Positions 26,265-35,701 are shown, numbered from the stretch's first letter. The stretch is DNA of 64,000 bases from CAYYKD01 sp964471825 (GCA_964471825.1 CAYYKD010000019.1:1-64000), one strand, 5' to 3'. Numbers and translations are program-made. The notes: generated by a model not told the origin, from the letters alone.

Positions 26265-27200
26265 ATGAGTGATATTATAGACATTGCAATTATTGGTGGC
26301 GGTCCTGCAGGACTATCTGCAGGTATTTATGGGGCTCGTGCAGGATATAGAACTGTTATGATAGAGAAAATGGGGACTGGCGGGCAGATGCTTTTAACAG
26401 ACATAATTGATAACTATCCCGGTTTTGAGGATGGAATTGCAGGTTATGAATTGCAGGATAAATTGGTCAAACAAGCAACTAAGTTTGGGCTTGAGATAGT
26501 ATATGAAACAGTAACGGGTATTACCAAGGCTGATAAATTCTTTGATATTAAAACAGAGTCCAATATACTTAGAGCAAAGTCGGTAATTATTGCCTCAGGT
26601 GCAAAGCATAGAGAACTCGGGACAAAAGGCGAGGCTGAGTTTGCAGCCAAGGGTGTCAGCTATTGTGGGACCTGTGACGCACCTTTTTTTCGAGATAAAT
26701 CCGTTATTGTCATAGGCGGGGGCGACTCGGCTCTTACAGAGGCACTATTTATTGCGAAATTCGCAAAGGACATCAAGATTATTCATAGGAAGGACCGCTT
26801 TAGAGCTGTTAAATCTTTGATAGATCAATGTACTAATTCCGGTAAGATAGAGTTTATCTTTAACACGGTTGTTGAGGAGATAGTCGGTAATACTAAGGTG
26901 ACCGGTGTAAGATTATTAGATTCAACTACCGGTAAAATATCCGAGATTCAGGCTGATGGGGTTTTTATATTTGTTGGTCTAATACCAAATACAGAGTTTG
27001 TAGACAGATCAATTCTAGATCAATCCGGTTATATAATCACCTCTAAACATATGCAGACCGGCATAGAGGGGCTCTTTGCAGCGGGAGATGTGAGGTCGGA
27101 TGCCTTCAGGCAGGTTGTCTGTGCTTGTTCAGATGGTGCCTTTGCCGCAGAGTCTTCAGGTAAATATATAGATCAGATTGAGGGCAACGAATATAAATAG
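26265..27200 (+). CDS. trxB: Thioredoxin-disulfide reductase
   Basis: 311 residues. FAD motif GGGPAGLSAG near the N-terminus, redox pair C134/C137 (CGTCDAPFF), NADPH motif VIGGGDSALTEAL, and GLFAAGDVRSDAFRQVVCACSDGAFAA at the end. Standard low-molecular-weight form, cytosolic. It leads an apparent operon with lplA-like, acetyltransferase and O-methyltransferase genes. No thioredoxin gene is adjacent. Ribosome site GGAGG. Confidence 0.95.
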   Translation: MSDIIDIAIIGGGPAGLSAGIYGARAGYRTVMIEKMGTGGQMLLTDIIDNYPGFEDGIAGYELQDKLVKQATKFGLEIVYETVTGITKADKFFDIKTESNILRAKSVIIASGAKHRELGTKGEAEFAAKGVSYCGTCDAPFFRDKSVIVIGGGDSALTEALFIAKFAKDIKIIHRKDRFRAVKSLIDQCTNSGKIEFIFNTVVEEIVGNTKVTGVRLLDSTTGKISEIQADGVFIFVGLIPNTEFVDRSILDQSGYIITSKHMQTGIEGLFAAGDVRSDAFRQVVCACSDGAFAAESSGKYIDQIEGNEYK

Positions 27201-27207
27201 ATCATAT

Positions 27208-28035
27208 ATGATAAATGAAAAAAAACGAGTAATACTTCAAAACACAGATGATCCATTTTTAAATATGTCAATTGACAGGTACATTGCAACACTTGACTAT
27301 GATATTGTGGTTCGAATGTATTATTGGAGCAAACCCACCTTAACAATCGGGTATTTTCAAAAGGCAGATCTATTTAATCGTGATTTACTAGAGAAGACAA
27401 ATACCCTATTTATACGAAGAATAACAGGTGGGAGTTCAATACTTCATTACAATGATCTATCATTCTCAATAATAATTAAGAAAGGTTGTGAGGGGATTAG
27501 TGGTCCAAAATCATTATACACTGAGGTTACAAACGGTGTATATAGAGTCCTCTCAGGGATGATTGATGACCTTGTGCTATCAAATAACACTGAAAATTAC
27601 AGGTCAGTTGTTTCATGTGCCAAGGCTTCTACTACCCATGAGATTAGCAAAATTGATGGAAGTAAGATTACAGGTGCCGCAGTAAGAGTTATAGGTGATA
27701 AGATAATTCTTCAGTCTACTATCTTTAACAACAATTATAATCATACGCTTGTAGAAAGGTTTCTAAAAATGCCTGTAACTTCATTTGATACGGCTAATAC
27801 TAAGACAGATATAAATAGAATTGATGAAATTTCCAATGATAAACAAGTTGTAAATGAAACTGACTATAATAAAGACTACGGGTTTGATTTGCTCAACCTT
27901 GAGATGCGGTTAAAGGATGAGTTTATGAGAATGTTTAAAATCCCATGTAATTTGGTCCTATCAGTTGATGCACTCAATGTTCCTATAGATATTATAGAAA
28001 GTGTCTCCTCTAATGAATGGACAAATCTCAGATGA
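27208..28035 (+). CDS. Lipoate-protein ligase A-like protein
   Basis: 275 residues from the ATG at 27208. A TTG at 27178 overlaps trxB but has no ribosome site. LplA/LipB/BPL fold with YWSKPTLTIGYFQ, RRITGGSSILHYNDLSFSI and the lysine-containing DGSKITGAAVR. These are the lipoyl-AMP-binding strands and the catalytic lysine of ligases and transferases. Lipoate salvage is likely; no lipoylated enzyme is in the window. It overlaps the next gene by an ATGA junction. Confidence 0.85.
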   Translation: MINEKKRVILQNTDDPFLNMSIDRYIATLDYDIVVRMYYWSKPTLTIGYFQKADLFNRDLLEKTNTLFIRRITGGSSILHYNDLSFSIIIKKGCEGISGPKSLYTEVTNGVYRVLSGMIDDLVLSNNTENYRSVVSCAKASTTHEISKIDGSKITGAAVRVIGDKIILQSTIFNNNYNHTLVERFLKMPVTSFDTANTKTDINRIDEISNDKQVVNETDYNKDYGFDLLNLEMRLKDEFMRMFKIPCNLVLSVDALNVPIDIIESVSSNEWTNLR

Positions 28036-28868
28036 AAGTATCTGACTCAATTATAAATAGAATATCTGATCCGAATCTCCGTTTTATGTTTATGAATGAG
28101 GATTTTTTTTTACAGGTAATTGATTCCTATAAGAATTCCTATGACAGAACACCTTCAGGGCTAATGTTTTATCCGGTAATAAGAGACGAAAAAGTTAAGT
28201 CACTCGTTGCCTATAACAGCCATGGTTATTACTATGTTCTATGCGATAATATAGATTTAAATGTTGTTAGTTCATTTCTCACTAAACATAGGGAGCAAAT
28301 CTTTTCTCTCTATACAAAGACGACTCAGTTTTTGGCATTATCAAAGTCGTTAAGGTTTAGGTTCAGAAAGACTGTTTTTTTTCAATATATGAAACTTCTA
28401 AGGGAAAACTTTCAATACAGGGAGTATTTATACGACAATTACTTTTGTAGAAAGTGCGATCCGGCCGACTTTGATGCTATTAAGGATATTCAAAAGGGGT
28501 ATCATCTGGAGGAGGTTTACACGGATGATTATTACCCATATGAATATGAAATGTCGTTTTTTAAAAACAGTCTTAAGAAGAGGGTAAACTACGCCGTCTT
28601 TGATAAGAAATCATTGATTGGCGTTTCAAAGGGGTCTGTAAATGGTGAATCAATTCATAACTATCAGCTGGGGGGGGTCTATACTATGCCGGATAAAAGA
28701 AACATGGGGCTAAGCTCGTACTGTTTATATGAAATGTTACGCAATCTTTTTATGAAGAAACAGGCAGTCTCTCTGTATGTAAATATCAATAACCACCCTG
28801 CCATAGCGTTATATAAAAAACTCAATTTTGAAAATATATTTAATATAAACATCTCATATTTAAACTAG
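28032..28868 (+). CDS. GNAT-family N-acetyltransferase
   Basis: 278 residues from the ATG at 28032, which shares ATGA with the lplA-like stop. A start 15 bases earlier is possible. The C-terminal ~130 residues are a GNAT domain: LGGVYTMPDKRNMGLSSYCL (acetyl-CoA loop, with the usual R/QxxGxG/A degraded to RNMGLS) and VNINNHPAIALYKKLNFENI. The N-terminal half is not recognised. Substrate unknown. Confidence 0.75.
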   Translation: MKVSDSIINRISDPNLRFMFMNEDFFLQVIDSYKNSYDRTPSGLMFYPVIRDEKVKSLVAYNSHGYYYVLCDNIDLNVVSSFLTKHREQIFSLYTKTTQFLALSKSLRFRFRKTVFFQYMKLLRENFQYREYLYDNYFCRKCDPADFDAIKDIQKGYHLEEVYTDDYYPYEYEMSFFKNSLKKRVNYAVFDKKSLIGVSKGSVNGESIHNYQLGGVYTMPDKRNMGLSSYCLYEMLRNLFMKKQAVSLYVNINNHPAIALYKKLNFENIFNINISYLN

Positions 28869-28880
28869 AAGAGGAAATAA

Positions 28881-29522
28881 ATGGACATTGAAAAAATAAA
28901 TCACTATCTCACAGATCTTAATGACAGAGCAGGCTTTCTTGAGAATCTCAGAAAAATAATATCCTATAAGTCAGACTATTTTATACCGGCGGTTAGAGAG
29001 GATTGTGCATTATTTCTTAGATGGTTTACGACCATAACAGCCCCATTAAATATCCTTGAGATCGGGTTTGGTGCAGGTGCATCTGCATATTCGATAAGAT
29101 CAGGACTTGATGAGAGTTTTAATAAATTTATTACCCTTGAGAGGGATATCAATCGTTATAATCGTGGGATGGAGGTGTTAGAACATTTTTGTATTGATAT
29201 GGTCGACTTGATGCATATTGATGGCTTTGAATATCTTAAGGGGGCAGACCTAAAATTTGATATGATATTTCTGGATGCAGTAAAGAAAGACTATATTGAG
29301 TATCTACCGGGAATATATGATAAGCTTAATATTGGTGGTTATCTGCTTGCTGATAACACTATCTTTGGCGGTAAAGTAGTTGATGAAATCGTTGAGAAAA
29401 AATATATTAATGGTGTTGAAAAGCTTAAAGAGTTTAATGAAAAACTATCTGATGATAAAAGATTTATTTCTTATTTTTTCAATATAGGCGATGGCATATC
29501 TGTATCAAAGAAGGTAAAATAA
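28881..29522 (+). CDS. O-methyltransferase (caffeoyl-CoA/catechol type)
   Basis: 213 residues of the Methyltransf_3 family. Motif I is LEIGFGAGASAYSI, the acidic strand FITLERDINRYNRG, the metal-binding region FDMIFLDAVKKDYIEYLP, and LLADNTIFGGKV. These enzymes methylate hydroxyls using a divalent metal; bacterial members often have unknown or tRNA-hydroxyuridine substrates (TrmR-like). It is last in the trxB run, 12 bases after the acetyltransferase. Confidence 0.88.
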   Translation: MDIEKINHYLTDLNDRAGFLENLRKIISYKSDYFIPAVREDCALFLRWFTTITAPLNILEIGFGAGASAYSIRSGLDESFNKFITLERDINRYNRGMEVLEHFCIDMVDLMHIDGFEYLKGADLKFDMIFLDAVKKDYIEYLPGIYDKLNIGGYLLADNTIFGGKVVDEIVEKKYINGVEKLKEFNEKLSDDKRFISYFFNIGDGISVSKKVK

Positions 29523-29535
29523 TCAACAAATGCAC

Positions 29536-31047
29536 CTATCCCGGTATGACAACAGTAAAAGTTGTGCCGGTGCCGGGTTTACTTTCAACTTCTATTGCTC
29601 CGTTATGCTTCTCTACAAATTCATGAGCGAGAATGAGACCTATACCACTCCCTGATTCCTCATTTGTACCCTTAGTCGTTACAATCGAATCAAGTTTAAA
29701 AAGTCGTCTGCAAATTTCATCGGACATTCCAACTCCGGAGTCTTTAACACTGATCTTTATCTGACCATTAAGTTGATGTGCAGATACTACTATCTTCGAA
29801 TCCATGTATGAAAACTTTATTGCATTTGAGATGAGATTACGAATAACAGTGTCTAGCATATTCTCATCACCATAACAGGTTAGATCATCATCGATTATCG
29901 TCTCAATTGTAATTCTCTTCTTGTCGAGCATTATCTGCAGGAATTCTATAACATTAAATACTAACCCCTTGATGCTGATGGTACCGGGTCTATATGTTAT
30001 TCGTCCGGTCTGCGATCTTGCCCACAGAAGCAGGTTATCAAGAAGTTCTAGAGTACTTTTTGAGGTGTTTCGAATCATCTCCAGATAACCGATTTTTTCC
30101 TTATCATCCAGTTCACCATAGTTTTTAAGAATTATATCCATAAATCCAATTACACCGCTTAGCGGGTTCTTTAGATCATGTGCAATAATAGAAAAAAATT
30201 TATCCTTTGACTCATTTAACTCTTTTAATCTCTGCTCACTTGCTTTAAGTTTTGAAAATATGAGGTTGTATGGACTCTTTAGGCCGGTTTCAATAAGAGC
30301 TTTGTAGATAAAAAAGAAGGAGAATATCTTTAAAATATGTCCAATGACATTTGATAGTCCGTAATTTGATATATAGAGTGTAAATGAAAACTCCGAAAAA
30401 ACTGTTAATATAAGTGAGGTTACCATATAGATAAATACTTTTACATTATATATTGAGCGATTCAATGAAATCAAAACTATATTAAGAATTACTATTGATA
30501 TGATTATATATTCACTGATGATTTTAAAGCTGGTCTGCCCGATATTTTCAATGAAACACACCGGAAACACCTTAAAGACAAATATTGATAGATATGCGAT
30601 AATTGTAATAGCAAAATATATGGCTACTATCAGACTGTATGAAAACTTCCTGCCCTTATAAATGAACCCTGTAAAAATAAGTAGTGAGATGCTCTCAAGA
30701 TATCTTGCTGCAATCCATACCTGATTAGCATAGAAATTATAATCTCTATAGATATTCATCCCTTTGTATGAAATGGTGTGGAGTAGATCAAGAATTCCTA
30801 CAAACAGATAGGCAATTCCCAGATAAACAAGATTTGGGTTGTCATTTTTATCCCTTGTATTCCATACTATCATAAATAGTGCAGCAGATATTATAACACT
30901 AAACAGCTCCGCTGAAACATGAAATAACAAGAAGTTCTTTACAGAAACAAGATATGAGATGTAAACAACTATTAAGCCTATAAAGAAATAAAGTGCTACT
31001 TTACTTAAAGGTGAATTTATTAATCTATTATTGTTTTTTGATTCCAT
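29536..31047 (-). CDS. Membrane histidine kinase with a MASE3-like sensor
   Basis: 503 residues. The first ~255 residues hold about eight membrane segments with the MASE3-like feature LDLLHTISYKGMNIY and ANQVWIAARYLESISLL. A linker leads to HisKA (FSIIAHDLKNPLSGVIGF) and HATPase with NAIKF, DSGVGMS and GSGIGLILA. No response regulator is adjacent, so it is an orphan kinase. The sensory ligand is unknown. It ends 14 bases after the O-methyltransferase on the other strand (convergent). Confidence 0.9.
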   Translation of the reverse strand: MESKNNNRLINSPLSKVALYFFIGLIVVYISYLVSVKNFLLFHVSAELFSVIISAALFMIVWNTRDKNDNPNLVYLGIAYLFVGILDLLHTISYKGMNIYRDYNFYANQVWIAARYLESISLLIFTGFIYKGRKFSYSLIVAIYFAITIIAYLSIFVFKVFPVCFIENIGQTSFKIISEYIIISIVILNIVLISLNRSIYNVKVFIYMVTSLILTVFSEFSFTLYISNYGLSNVIGHILKIFSFFFIYKALIETGLKSPYNLIFSKLKASEQRLKELNESKDKFFSIIAHDLKNPLSGVIGFMDIILKNYGELDDKEKIGYLEMIRNTSKSTLELLDNLLLWARSQTGRITYRPGTISIKGLVFNVIEFLQIMLDKKRITIETIIDDDLTCYGDENMLDTVIRNLISNAIKFSYMDSKIVVSAHQLNGQIKISVKDSGVGMSDEICRRLFKLDSIVTTKGTNEESGSGIGLILAHEFVEKHNGAIEVESKPGTGTTFTVVIPG

Positions 31048-31130
31048 ATCTACAAAGATAGTCTATTAATTTTTTTTATTCAACAACTATTGTTAATTTT
31101 TATCTATTTATAATAAAAATTTACAAAAGA

Positions 31131-31225
31131 GGCTGTCCACTAAGTCGGTTTATAAACGATTTTTACTCGTTTTACGCCGGCAATTAACCGGCACAAATAA
31201 AAATTTCTCGACTTAATGGACAGCC
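31131..31225. mobile_element. MITE-like element with 17-bp terminal inverted repeats
   Basis: GGCTGTCCACTAAGTCG at 31131-31147 and CGACTTAATGGACAGCC (31209-31225) are inverted repeats with one mismatch. They enclose ~60 bases containing an inner hairpin GCCGG-CAATTAA-CCGGC (31176-31192). It has no coding capacity. The GGCTGTCC terminus matches the block just upstream of the transposase at 62682. It also serves as a hairpin between hsp20 and the kinase. I see no clear target-site duplication. Confidence 0.55.
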
Positions 31226-31236
31226 CCATATATTAA

Positions 31237-31632
31237 TTATGAAACCTTTACTTTAATCTCCTTAGTCTTTTGTTCCTCTTTTTTTGCGAGGGTTAGACTA
31301 AGTACACCGTCAATAAATTCTGCATCTACCTTATCAGGGTCAACTCTACCGTTTAGGTTAAAGCTTCTCTTATAACCGGTAAAATCTGTCTCATTTCTTA
31401 TACATATATACTCAGGTCCGGGCTCGTTTACACATTCTGCATTCATATATAGAATATCCTTGTCAATCTTTATTGATATATTATCTCTTTCAATTCCCGG
31501 CAAGTCAAATAATATCTTATAGTTTTCATCAGTTTCATATAGGTTACATGCAGGTGAATCATATAATTTTCCTCGTGTTGATTCAACAGCAGCCTCTTTT
31601 TGTTTGTTTTCATCTTTAACTAAATTGTTCAT
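31237..31632 (-). CDS. Small heat-shock protein, Hsp20 family (second gene)
   Basis: 131 residues from the ATG at 31632, which has GAGGAGG upstream. An earlier start in the same frame at 31668 lacks a ribosome site. Alpha-crystallin core: YKILFDLPGIERDNISIKID, YKRSFNLNGRVDPDKVDAEF, DGVLSLTLAKKEEQ. The I/V-x-I/V tail is KEIKVKVS. The N-arm is polar and unusually short on aromatic residues. It lies 51 bases after a paralogue in the same orientation and is probably co-transcribed. Confidence 0.93.
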   Translation of the reverse strand: MNNLVKDENKQKEAAVESTRGKLYDSPACNLYETDENYKILFDLPGIERDNISIKIDKDILYMNAECVNEPGPEYICIRNETDFTGYKRSFNLNGRVDPDKVDAEFIDGVLSLTLAKKEEQKTKEIKVKVS

Positions 31633-31683
31633 AATATCCTCCTCGTGTATTTTCAAATTTAAGTTCAATTAAAAATTTCTAAG

Positions 31684-32088
31684 TTACTTGATTGATATCT
31701 TAATAGCCTCTTTCTCAGGAATTTTTGGCAGCTTAACAAGAATTAGGCCGTTTTTTACCTCAGCTTCAATTTTTTCGGTATCAATTTTCTCATCAAGCAT
31801 AAAACTTCTCTCAAACTCGCCATAGGTAATCTCAGAAAGATGGTAGTTAACAGATTTATCCTTCTCTGATTTCCTTGAGCCTGTAATTTTTAGAGAGTTG
31901 TCTTTTACAGTTACTGTTATATCTTTTTTTGATACTCCCGGTACTTTACCTACAAGGTAATACTCATTCTCTTTTTCATAGACATTGAACTCAGGCCAAA
32001 AATTAGTTTTCTTTGAACCTTGATTATACAAAACCCTATTCATCTCCCTATTGATCCTAAGAAGATCATCAAAAACTGTTGCTAACAT
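31684..32088 (-). CDS. Small heat-shock protein, Hsp20 family (first gene)
   Basis: 134 residues. Crystallin domain with YLVGKVPGVSKKDITVTVKD, FERSFMLDEKIDTEKIEAEV and NGLILVKLPK; C-terminal KEAIKISIK. The N-terminus (MLATVFDDLLRINREMNRVL) is typical of the class. ATP-independent chaperone. The perfect sigma-54 promoter at 32129-32146 lies ~40 bases before the ATG, so induction would need an NtrC-type activator and not only heat-shock sigma factors. Confidence 0.95.
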   Translation of the reverse strand: MLATVFDDLLRINREMNRVLYNQGSKKTNFWPEFNVYEKENEYYLVGKVPGVSKKDITVTVKDNSLKITGSRKSEKDKSVNYHLSEITYGEFERSFMLDEKIDTEKIEAEVKNGLILVKLPKIPEKEAIKISIK

Positions 32089-32128
32089 ATTGTCCTCCTT
32101 AATAATTTTGTTTTATTTAAAAAATGTT

Positions 32129-32146
32129 TAGCAAACAGCGTGCCAA
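32129..32146 (-). promoter_or_regulatory. Sigma-54 (-24/-12) promoter of the hsp20 pair
   Basis: On the minus strand the sequence is TTGGCACGCTGTTTGCTA, with GG and GC separated by ten bases, a full match to the RpoN consensus. A GCATTAAAATGC palindrome at 32176-32187, ~60 bases upstream of the start point, could be an activator site. Confidence 0.85.
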
Positions 32147-32322
32147 CTATTTTAGTCTAAGTAAGGCATGTATAGGCATTAAAATGCAGAAAAGTAGGAT
32201 GAAGTTAATATTTGATCTGAATTGTTGTGGTTTTTTTATAAAAACATGTTATATGAAAAAATAAAAGTGTATATTAATTACACAGGTGTAACTAATATAC
32301 ACGAAATTTGGTTGACTTTTTT

Positions 32323-32844
32323 CTATCTGATATCAGTACCGCTAAAGACACTATTTATTTCAACTAAATAGTATGAAGCCTTACCGGAGAAAGCGTCTGT
32401 TTGATATTCATAGGTTCCAAATGATGAGACTGTGCCGTTTGGAAATCTGACTCCTGCAAAGGCTGATGATGATATGATCTTTAGTGGAATGTTCTGGTTT
32501 AATAATAGTGTCGTTGAACCAAAGACAGTATTGATCTCTATCTTTTTTATTCCATCAGGATCGGGAAGAGTTGATAGATCAATATTGCTCTTGCCGAATA
32601 GGCAGGTATATTCCGGCGTGTTTCTCTTGTCCTTAGAGGCATCAAAACTGGCCTGATTAAAGTCAACACGACCATTGTTTCCGCCTATTAAAAATTTCAC
32701 CCCTATAAGTATTATGATTATACCAAAAAACATTTTCCAGACAGGTAGATTGAAGTTGAAAATAGCCTTTCCAAGCAAACTAACACCCAGAAGAATAAAC
32801 AACAATGCAAGGATAAAATTCCACGAGAGAAAATCAAATTTCAT
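32323..32844 (-). CDS. LiaF-like membrane protein with a C-terminal beta domain
   Basis: 173 residues. Two N-terminal membrane segments (FILALLFILLGVSLLG and MFFGIIIILIGVKFLIGG) then a DUF2154-type beta domain (TCLFGKSNIDLSTLPDPDGIKKIEI, VFGSTTLLL, AFAGVRFPNGTV). The LiaF/YvqF family modulates envelope-stress sensors in Firmicutes; no LiaRS-like pair is adjacent here. GGAGGG ribosome site. Confidence 0.75.
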   Translation of the reverse strand: MKFDFLSWNFILALLFILLGVSLLGKAIFNFNLPVWKMFFGIIIILIGVKFLIGGNNGRVDFNQASFDASKDKRNTPEYTCLFGKSNIDLSTLPDPDGIKKIEINTVFGSTTLLLNQNIPLKIISSSAFAGVRFPNGTVSSFGTYEYQTDAFSGKASYYLVEINSVFSGTDIR

Positions 32845-33485
32845 AACAACCCTCCAAAAATTGACATATGTTAATTACTATATAGGCAATATTCTAAAAA
32901 AAATCAATATAAAATTGATTAATGCTGTTAGTTTGATCAATGTTGATTAGGTGGCTGTTCAAAAAGAGGGGCCTCTTTATATAACTTTCTATATAACTTT
33001 CTATAGTGAGGCTCTAGTATAAAAACATAAGAAATGCAGCATTATATAGATAAACACCTGTCTAGTGTTTTTGCATTTGAACATCCTTTGATCAAGATAA
33101 ACACTTGAGGTGGTATTTTAAAGGATAACAGCTGAATCCTGTATTCTTGTAGCTTTTTGTCTACTTTTTGATAAAAAATGGGAATTTATGATTTAAGTAT
33201 ATTAGTAATTGACATTTTAATAGAATATGTGTATATAGGCTTATGACTTTAGTAGTCAAGCGATATATAATTTTTTTAGGGTATTTCTGAATATATTTTT
33301 TAGTGTGTAAAAATTGATCTTATCGAAATATAATCCGTCTACAATTAAACGCGGGTATTTAGATGTACACTTTTAAAAATTAAGAGCCTCAGTTTTTAAT
33401 AAATTATATTTGACATATCCGGAAGTGTAAACTTTGCATCCGGCAAGATCAAGAAAATAAATACTAAGAAGAGTCTCAAATAGAA
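32845..33485. other. 640-base gene-poor AT-rich region
   Basis: No credible ORF or recognised RNA. At 32951-32980, GGCTGTTCAAAAAG leads into AAAGAGG-GG-CCTCTTT, a hairpin related to the GGCTGTCC family. TATAACTTTC is duplicated at ~32980-33005. TTGACA at ~33211 with TATATA 17 bases later is a possible plus-strand promoter, but nothing starts behind it except the RsmI-like gene ~250 bases on. Confidence 0.5.
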
Positions 33486-34172
33486 ATGAAGAAGAGTGAA
33501 CATAATTTTTACATTACGGGAATTCACATTGGTAATATACATGATATTACAGGTAGGGCGGTTCAGATTCTAACTGACTCAGATTTCATTGTCTGTGAGA
33601 AGGAGTCAGAATATCGAAAACTGTTTGGAATTCTGAATATTCCTTTGAAGAAATGTATTGTCTGTAGTTCAAAAAATGAGGAAGAGGCAATCTATCTGAC
33701 ATTAGAGCTTCTTGCAAAGGGGGAGACCGGGGCACTTATCTCTGATTGCGGTGTTCCGCTATTTGAGGATCCCGGATTTAAACTTGTAGAAACAATCAGA
33801 AAAAAAGGGTTCAGCATTACCTCTGTCCCCGGAGCAAACAGTCTTATAACCTCTATCTCACTATGTCCATTCAAAATTAAGGATTTCTACTTTAGGGGAT
33901 TTATCTCTAGAGACAAGGACGATAGAGAGGGTGATGTAAAAAAACTTACAAAAAGAACTGAGGCAATTGTAATTATGGAGTCTCCTCATAGGTTGATAAA
34001 TATATTAGAATTATTAGAGAGATACTTCCCGAAGAGGAGGATTTTTCTTCCGATAAATCTAACGATGAATAATGAGTTTAAGCTCTTCGGTACAGCCACA
34101 GATTTATTAAATGAAGTAAAAAGGGCCGGTATTACTAAGGGTGAATTTTTAATTATAATTCAAGGTATATAG
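33486..34172 (+). CDS. rsmI: RsmI-like tetrapyrrole-methylase-fold rRNA methyltransferase
   Basis: 228 residues, lacking the small C-terminal domain of usual ~280-residue RsmI. Signatures: GIHIGNIHDITGRAVQIL, FIVCEKESE (usual CEDTR changed), LISDCGVPLFEDPGF, SVPGANSLITSISL, FYFRGFISRDKDDREG and IVIMESPHRL. RsmI makes 2'-O-methyl-C1402 in 16S rRNA. The altered CEDTR and DAGTP motifs suggest divergence, so the substrate is likely but not certain. The next gene starts 1 base after its stop. Confidence 0.8.
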   Translation: MKKSEHNFYITGIHIGNIHDITGRAVQILTDSDFIVCEKESEYRKLFGILNIPLKKCIVCSSKNEEEAIYLTLELLAKGETGALISDCGVPLFEDPGFKLVETIRKKGFSITSVPGANSLITSISLCPFKIKDFYFRGFISRDKDDREGDVKKLTKRTEAIVIMESPHRLINILELLERYFPKRRIFLPINLTMNNEFKLFGTATDLLNEVKRAGITKGEFLIIIQGI

Positions 34173-34173
34173 T

Positions 34174-34761
34174 ATGAATAGGATATTTTTAATACTAACT
34201 GCATCACTTCTTGTATCATGTCAGACTTTAAAGTATGATTTTAGAGAAAAAGTCTCTGATAGTCAAACTATTTCGAGGTTAGTCAAGGATATTGCTGAAA
34301 AGAGCATATCAGAGAGTTTTCAAATTAAAGGACTCTTTACCAGGAAGAATAGTACCTATAGGTTTCGCGTGTCAATTAATACCGATGTTGAAAAAATAGA
34401 ACTTTCTGTCTTTGATTTGAGCGGTAGCATTCTTTTGCTTGATGCACACTATAACTCATCCTTTGTAAGGATTAATTCAATCAATTCAATCTCCTTGCCG
34501 TATCATGAGGCGGATGTATTAATTAAGATTTTAAACTATGCATTCAGCAATAAGCAGGACGATTGTAGATATTACTACACCAGAGATGATTTTCTGGTTG
34601 TAGTAGATAAGAAAAAAAACTACTATAAATACAACTCTAAGAAGTTCTTAATTAAGAAAGAAAACCTTGAAACATCAGTTATCTATAACTATAAGGATAA
34701 TGTGCTATGCAGTCTTGAGGTTACAAATTCCACAAGAAAATATGTCTTTTTGGTTGAATAG
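34174..34761 (+). CDS. Putative lipoprotein, LolB/DUF-like
   Basis: 195 residues with a lipoprotein signal ending LTASLLVSCQTL. The rest is beta-rich (FQIKGLFTRKNSTYRFRVSI, IELSVFDLSGSILLLDAHY) and in outline resembles outer-membrane lipoprotein carrier proteins such as LolB, though I see no decisive motif. It is co-transcribed with the RsmI-like gene. Confidence 0.65.
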   Translation: MNRIFLILTASLLVSCQTLKYDFREKVSDSQTISRLVKDIAEKSISESFQIKGLFTRKNSTYRFRVSINTDVEKIELSVFDLSGSILLLDAHYNSSFVRINSINSISLPYHEADVLIKILNYAFSNKQDDCRYYYTRDDFLVVVDKKKNYYKYNSKKFLIKKENLETSVIYNYKDNVLCSLEVTNSTRKYVFLVE

Positions 34762-34867
34762 AGCCAATAATCGCTATTTTTTTTGAGTTTAATTGATTTA
34801 TTAACGGATTTATTAACGAATTGATTTAATGATTTTTTGACCTATCATATTGGTTAGAGTGGTAATG

Positions 34868-35701
34868 TTAGAATATGATTGTCTTATTACCTGTAACAAA
34901 GATCCTGTCGTTAAAAGCCAGATCAAGTGACTTAGAGAGAAGATTTCTCTCAAGCTCTTTTCCTTCCTTGGATAGATCTCGAGGTGTTTGACTGTGGTCA
35001 ACCTTTATAACATCCTGTACAATGATTGGTCCCTGGTCGAGTTCCGCTGTTACAAAGTGAGCTGTAGCACCAATGATTTTTACGCCTCGCTCATAGGCCT
35101 GTTTATAGGGATTAGCCCCGACAAATGCCGGAAGAAATGAATGATGGATATTGATGATTCTGTTGACAAATTTATCAATTAAAAACGGAGTTATTATTCT
35201 CATATATTTTGCAAGTACAAGGTATTCAGGATTAAAGTCCTGCAGTATTTCGTATATTTCCCTATCCATCTGATCCCTTGTTTTATTCTCGTGAGATACA
35301 TATTGGAATGGTATATTAAATTTCTCGACCAGAGGTCGGAGGTATTCATGATTTGATATGACAGCTTTGATGTTTGAGTTAATCTCACCATAGTAATCTT
35401 TTATCAATAAATCGCCGAGGCAATGGTGTTCCTTTGAGCAGAATACAACGATATCTTTCTTTCGTTTTTCAACAAGTTGAATCTTAGCCTCCTTGGGCAA
35501 GGCGAGGTAGAGGTCGTATATTAGTCGAACATCATCAATAGCCCCACGGAACTCGGTTCTTTTAAAGTAAGTATTTATTTCTTTCTCAACAAACTCTTTG
35601 TTATTTATAATCTCAACATCATGCATAAAAAGGATACCTGATATATTGTGAACAAGACTCTTGTCGTTTTCAGTTTCAATCAGTAAAATATACTCTTTCA
35701 T
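34868..35701 (-). CDS. purU: Formyltetrahydrofolate deformylase
   Basis: 277 residues from the ATG at 35701 with GGGAG upstream; a longer frame start has no such site. ACT domain in the first ~85 residues, then the formyltransferase fold: KAVISNHEYLRPLVEKFNIPFQYV, INIHHSFLPAFVGANPY, GATAHFVTAELDQGPIIVQDV. H and D of the hydrolase site are present. It releases formate from 10-formyl-THF. It stands alone, convergent with the lipoprotein gene. Confidence 0.93.
   Translation of the reverse strand: MKEYILLIETENDKSLVHNISGILFMHDVEIINNKEFVEKEINTYFKRTEFRGAIDDVRLIYDLYLALPKEAKIQLVEKRKKDIVVFCSKEHHCLGDLLIKDYYGEINSNIKAVISNHEYLRPLVEKFNIPFQYVSHENKTRDQMDREIYEILQDFNPEYLVLAKYMRIITPFLIDKFVNRIINIHHSFLPAFVGANPYKQAYERGVKIIGATAHFVTAELDQGPIIVQDVIKVDHSQTPRDLSKEGKELERNLLSKSLDLAFNDRIFVTGNKTIIF

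Noticed and set aside
32845..33485. Non-coding RNA gene (SRP, 6S or tmRNA)
   Set aside because: I looked for conserved cores (for example GGUCAGG/GGAAGCAG of SRP RNA) and found none.
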